A DNA stretch of 9,085 bases from Ignavibacteriaceae bacterium (GTDB lineage Bacteria > Bacteroidota > Ignavibacteria > Ignavibacteriales > Ignavibacteriaceae). The first letter of the stretch is position 1. Each line of letters starts with the position of its first letter. The stretch lies in the NCBI GenBank assembly GCA_019912505.1, contig JAIOIM010000646.1, positions 1 to 9,085 of the forward strand, given 5' to 3'. A model generated the notes under the pieces. It saw only the letters and a program-made list of their open reading frames with translations, was not told where the DNA came from and made no database searches. The position numbers and the translations under genes are program-made. This document shows positions 6,487 through 9,085 of this stretch, one piece after another.

Positions 6487-6880
6487 TATTGTTGCGGCAT
6501 TAACCGATCAAATAGATTATCAAACCGCGAGAAAATACTGGAATAAACTTAGTGAAAGATTAAAAGCCGAGGGAAGTGAAGTGGTGACAAATTGTCACCG
6601 GTTGAAAATGAAAGCTCAAGATGGGAAAATGAGAGAAACCGACACAGCCGATGTTGAAACTATTCTGCGCCTTGTTCAATCGGTGCCGAGTAAAAAAGCT
6701 GAGCCGATAAAACTGTGGTTAGCGAGGGTTGTTTATGAACGAATGGAAGAAATGAATAATCCGGAGAAAGCGTTAAACCGTTCGCGTGAATATTGGCAAA
6801 AGCAAGGAAGAAGCGAAAAATGGATTCAGCAAAGAATGCTGGGGCAGGAAACACGCAACAAACTTACTGCAAAATTGTAA
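6476..6880 (+). pseudogene. Truncated BRO-N / phage-antirepressor-like gene fragment
   Basis: An open frame of about 134 codons whose translation matches the Bro-N type proteins found in phages and beside restriction genes. It reads 'DIVAALTDQIDYQTARKYW', 'SEVVTNCHRLKMKAQDGKMR', 'ETDTADVETILRLVQSVPS', 'KKAEPIKLWLARVVYERMEE' and 'NRSREYWQKQGRSEKWIQQR'. Full-length relatives that I recall are about 270 residues. They carry a short N-terminal strand region ('...W.F.VVD') before this point and a long C-terminal half after 'R..LT'. Both are missing: the frame opens inside the last codons of UbiA (possible starts are only TTG 6476 or GTG 6479, without ribosome binding site) and stops right after 'RNKLTAKL'. 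I read it as a fragment; a translated short protein cannot be ruled out. DNA binding is the likely ancestral role. Confidence 0.75.
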
Positions 6881-6945
6881 CTGCTCTCTCAAAAACTATT
6901 GCACTGCAAAATGAAATAGATAAAAATTTTGAGAATGTTGAGTAA
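6880..6945 (+). pseudogene. Possible 3' scrap of a second gene
   Basis: Directly after the Bro-N stop, another reading frame gives 'TALSKTIALQNEIDKNFENV' followed by Glu and a TAA at 6943-6945. The sequence looks like a charged helical C-terminus, of the kind that ends type I restriction specificity or methylase subunits, but the match is too short to prove. It has no start of its own. Together with the fragment before it, it may be leftover of a larger locus. The 10-bp word ACTGCAAAAT occurs at both 6866-6875 and 6903-6912, which could reflect a local slip or deletion. Confidence 0.25.
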
Positions 6946-6994
6946 ACAGTTTAAAAATTATTTTCTGCCTTTAGTCGTCTGTAGCATTTCCTAT

Positions 6995-7030
6995 AAAAAA
7001 AATAGGGACAGAACAATGATCTGTCCCTAT
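6995..7030 (-). terminator. Rho-independent terminator of the GHL10 gene
   Basis: A perfect 11-bp stem, ATAGGGACAGA (7002-7012) against TCTGTCCCTAT (7020-7030), with a 7-nt loop. Read on the minus strand it is followed by eight T residues (7002-6995, the first shared with the stem base). It lies 36 nt after the stop codon of the minus-strand gene at 7066. On the plus strand no T tract follows, so it serves the minus-strand gene only. Confidence 0.92.
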
Positions 7031-7065
7031 AATCTGAAAATAAGGGTTGCAAAAAGCCAACTCTT

Positions 7066-8799
7066 TTATCTAATCAAAACCATCTTTTTGGTTTCTCTAA
7101 ATTCGCCGCTTTTTATTGTGTAAAAGTATGTTCCGCTGGCAAGTTCCGAGGCATCAAACCGCACAGAGTATGTGCCGGCTGCCTGGTAAGTTTCTACAAT
7201 TCTTCCCATCAAGTTGCCAAGCATATCGTAAACTTTTAATGTAGTAAAACCCCCTTTGCCAAGGTTGTATTTTATAATAGTTGCCGGGTTAAACGGGTTG
7301 GGATAATTTTGTTCAAGACTATAATCGGCAGGCAGTGCCGGTTCTTTTACAGATGTAAATACTATTCCTGTTTCTGCTTGTAAACTTTCGTTATATCCTT
7401 TGTCGTATGCGGTAACTGCAAAAAAAGTGTTTGCTGTTGGAATAGTAGCAAGAGCAATCGTAATGGATGTATCGTTTACAACTCTAAACTTTATCATCTT
7501 CGTTACATCGGATATATCAACCGGTGACACGGTATCCAGATAAACATTATAATATACCGCTGTGTCGCCATCGGAAGCCGGAGCGGGTTTGCTCCACGAT
7601 AAAACCCAGGTTAATGAGTCGCCTGTAGTTAACGAAATATTTTCCGGTGCAAGCGGTTTAATGCCGTCCTTCCAGGACATTGAAGGAATATTTGCGGGAT
7701 ATTTATACCTGCCTGCCTGCAGTGTTGTTGTAAGGCTTTTATAATTTTCCAATAAGTATTGAGCGCGGTAAAATGTTTGCCCCTGTCCGCCATAGCCGCG
7801 TGCCGAATCAATCTGCGCCATAATTTCGCTTACCGACCAGTTCCCGTCATTCGGTGCAAGCCGGTAGATAGCGTTGGCGGCGTATATATGTCTGCCGAAA
7901 CGGTTGTTTATCCAATCGATTGCAAGCGAATCATAACGTGGACATGAATTAATATCCCAATAAATTTGAGGAGATAAGTAGTCATGTTTTTTTGCAAGTA
8001 TCCATCTGCGCGAGTCCTGGTAAACCTGTTCGTAACCGAGAAAACCGGTTAAGCAGTTCGAGAGCTTTTTATAAATGCCTATTGGTGCCGAGCCTACTTT
8101 AAACATTGGTTTTAAGTTTGTAACCGAATCGTACAAAGCATAAACAAACTGTGTAATATTATTTCTGCGCCAGTCTGCTTTATTTACACCGTTGCCGTAT
8201 TGTGCATAAGTTGCATCGTCATTAAAATCGGGATTAGGGTAACGAATAAAATCAAAGTGAATCCCATCAACATTATATTTTCTTACCATCTCCATAGCAA
8301 GATTTAACAGGTACGTTTTTGTCTCAGGTTTTCCCGGATCAAGCCACCATTCGTTGGCATATAGTTTTACAAGCTCGGGGTGTGCTAAAACAATATGCTG
8401 CGGGTTTGAGCCGGGAGGTGTGCCTGTGCCGTAAACTTTGTACACATTCCACCAGGCATGCACTTCTATCCCACGCGCATGAGCTTCATCAATAATAAAC
8501 TGCAGGGGATCGTAACCAGGGTTTTGACCGAGGTTGCCGGTTAAAACTTTTGACCAGGGTTCAATTGCCGAAGGGTACATCAAATCACCGCGAGCGCGTA
8601 CCTGAAACATTACAGTGTTTATATTTGCAGCTTTAAATTTGTCGAGTACGCCTTTTAACTCATTCATTTGGTTTGTTGCCCCGCTGGTTTTTGGCCAGTC
8701 GAGGTTATATACTGTGGTTAACCAGACAGCCCTTACTTCCTCTTTTGGCTGCGCGAATAAGTATAACGGCAAAAGCAATAACAATAAAAGTTTTTTCAT
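7066..8799 (-). CDS. Secreted GHL10-type glycosyl hydrolase-like protein with FN3 and T9SS domains
   Basis: This 577-residue protein starts with a short signal peptide ('MKKLLLLLLLPLYLFAQ', probable cleavage near residue 16-17). A glycosyl-hydrolase-like 10 domain (DUF187, the family of E. coli YddW/DigH) spans about 22-365, with 'EVRAVWLTTVYNLDWP' (21-36), 'FQVRARGDLMYPS' (65-77), 'GIEVHAWWNVY' (110-120), 'VDGIHFDFIRYP' (177-188) and 'YLSPQIYWDI' (274-283). A fibronectin-III-like domain follows (about 380-480), then a T9SS type A sorting domain (about 495-577, 'QNYPNPFNPATIIKY' to 'KKMVLIR'). Relatives cleave peptide-free peptidoglycan glycan strands; the actual glycan here is unknown. The ATG has a GGAG 12 nt upstream, rather far. 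It lies 85 bp after aroB on the same strand and ends at its own terminator. Confidence 0.9.
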   Translation of the reverse strand: MKKLLLLLLLPLYLFAQPKEEVRAVWLTTVYNLDWPKTSGATNQMNELKGVLDKFKAANINTVMFQVRARGDLMYPSAIEPWSKVLTGNLGQNPGYDPLQFIIDEAHARGIEVHAWWNVYKVYGTGTPPGSNPQHIVLAHPELVKLYANEWWLDPGKPETKTYLLNLAMEMVRKYNVDGIHFDFIRYPNPDFNDDATYAQYGNGVNKADWRRNNITQFVYALYDSVTNLKPMFKVGSAPIGIYKKLSNCLTGFLGYEQVYQDSRRWILAKKHDYLSPQIYWDINSCPRYDSLAIDWINNRFGRHIYAANAIYRLAPNDGNWSVSEIMAQIDSARGYGGQGQTFYRAQYLLENYKSLTTTLQAGRYKYPANIPSMSWKDGIKPLAPENISLTTGDSLTWVLSWSKPAPASDGDTAVYYNVYLDTVSPVDISDVTKMIKFRVVNDTSITIALATIPTANTFFAVTAYDKGYNESLQAETGIVFTSVKEPALPADYSLEQNYPNPFNPATIIKYNLGKGGFTTLKVYDMLGNLMGRIVETYQAAGTYSVRFDASELASGTYFYTIKSGEFRETKKMVLIR

Positions 8800-8832
8800 C
8801 TACTACGATAGCTCCGGATAATTTAGTTGTAA

Positions 8833-8878
8833 AAATTTGTGTGCAAATTTAACCATATCTTTTTCTGTAAAAAAGATA
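8833..8878. repeat. Two adjacent AT-rich inverted repeats before the GHL10 gene
   Basis: AAATTTG (8833-8839) and CAAATTT (8844-8850) form a 7-bp inverted repeat around a 4-nt spacer. Next to it TATCTTTTT (8856-8864) and AAAAAGATA (8870-8878) form a 9-bp one around a 5-nt spacer. They fill the 85-bp gap between aroB and the GHL10 gene, so they could be an operator, a leader hairpin or a weak aroB terminator. Neither has the GC stem plus T run of a real terminator, and AT-rich DNA makes such repeats by chance. Confidence 0.35.
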
Positions 8879-8884
8879 AAAACT

Positions 8885-9085
8885 TTATTTATTAGCAATA
8901 AAAGATGAAGCGGCATCGAGTGCGTAAAAAATATCACGTTTTCCCGCTTCGATATCAATAAGCATCTCACCTACCTCTTTAGGTAAAATAAATTTTATTT
9001 TACTGTTAAAGTTTTTTTTGTCGTGCTGCATAAGTTTGTATATATTTTCTTTATCGGGTGCAGCAAAATCGTTTGGCAATATTAC
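8885..9085 (-). CDS. aroB: 3-dehydroquinate synthase, C-terminal part only
   Basis: The last 66 codons of a minus-strand gene that enters from the right edge and ends with TAA at 8887-8885. The translation includes 'LPNDFAAPDKENIYKLMQHD', 'KKNFNSKIKFILPKEVGEML' and 'IDIEAGKRDIFYALDAASSF', ending 'IANK'. The 'M.HDKKN..GKI.F.L...VG' pattern is the usual C-terminal signature of AroB, the second enzyme of the shikimate pathway, which converts DAHP to 3-dehydroquinate with NAD and a divalent metal. The usual Gly after 'FN' is Ser here. The catalytic domain lies outside the window. No start is visible within the window: a TTG at 9079 is an internal Leu codon. The GHL10 gene follows after 85 bp on the same strand. 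Confidence 0.82.
   Translation of the reverse strand, partial: VILPNDFAAPDKENIYKLMQHDKKNFNSKIKFILPKEVGEMLIDIEAGKRDIFYALDAASSFIANK

Noticed and set aside
6929..7123. 64-codon plus-strand frame
   Set aside because: It reads through the GHL10 terminator hairpin and into the antisense of that gene's end; no protein similarity.
7562..7947. Short plus-strand frames and a second minus frame inside the GHL10 gene
   Set aside because: They are antisense or out-of-frame shadows of a gene with clear domains across its whole length.
1..9085. CRISPR array, tRNA, rRNA, complete insertion sequence or intact defence system
   Set aside because: No regularly spaced repeats, no recognisable tRNA cloverleaf, no transposase and no multi-gene defence set were found on either strand; only the Bro-N scrap hints at past mobile DNA.

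Overview
The window looks like chromosomal DNA of a Bacteroidota/Chlorobi-group bacterium, most likely of the class Ignavibacteria. Two predicted secreted proteins end in the type A sorting domain of the type IX secretion system (T9SS), with the 'QNYPNPFNP' opening and the 'LASG.YFY.. ... KKM.L.R' ending that are very common in Ignavibacteria. The DNA is AT-rich, and a DUF3109 gene, a stand-alone isoamylase-early-set protein and an AroB tail of Bacteroidota flavour agree with this. The placement is inferred from protein style; no marker gene is present.

Layout. 1-371 (-): N-terminal part of a DUF3109 (CxxxCC) protein running off the left edge. 372-795: gene-free, with a 79-bp degenerate inverted-repeat element (544-622). 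796-2703 (+): carbamate kinase and ornithine carbamoyltransferase as an apparent operon, closed by a strong intrinsic terminator (2729-2761). 2762-3137: no intact gene, but an open minus-strand stretch that looks like the end of a decayed gene. 3138-4358 (+): secreted M14 zinc carboxypeptidase with a T9SS tail. 4557-4958 (-): stand-alone, degenerate response-regulator receiver. 5190-5486 (+): small CBM48/isoamylase-early-set protein, divergent from the receiver gene. 5638-6486 (+): UbiA-type membrane prenyltransferase resembling the archaeal-type DGGGP synthase group. 6476-6880 (+): fragment of a BRO-N/phage-antirepressor-like gene lying directly against the UbiA stop, followed by a scrap of another reading frame. 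7066-8799 (-): secreted GHL10-family glycosyl-hydrolase-like protein with fibronectin-III-like and T9SS domains and a clear terminator (6995-7030). 8885-9085 (-): C-terminal end of 3-dehydroquinate synthase, running off the right edge.

How the genes work together. The only tight functional unit is arcC-argF: ornithine carbamoyltransferase run backwards (citrulline to carbamoyl phosphate) plus carbamate kinase would give ATP, as in the arginine deiminase pathway, although no deiminase is in view. The two T9SS cargo proteins are exported hydrolases, probably for peptide and glycan scavenging at the cell surface. The remaining genes are single housekeeping or regulatory genes.

I see no convincing new multi-gene system. 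The points most worth a second look are the receiver with altered active-site residues, the UbiA protein with archaeal-lipid-like motifs, and the gene debris at 6476-6945, which may mark an old mobile or restriction locus.
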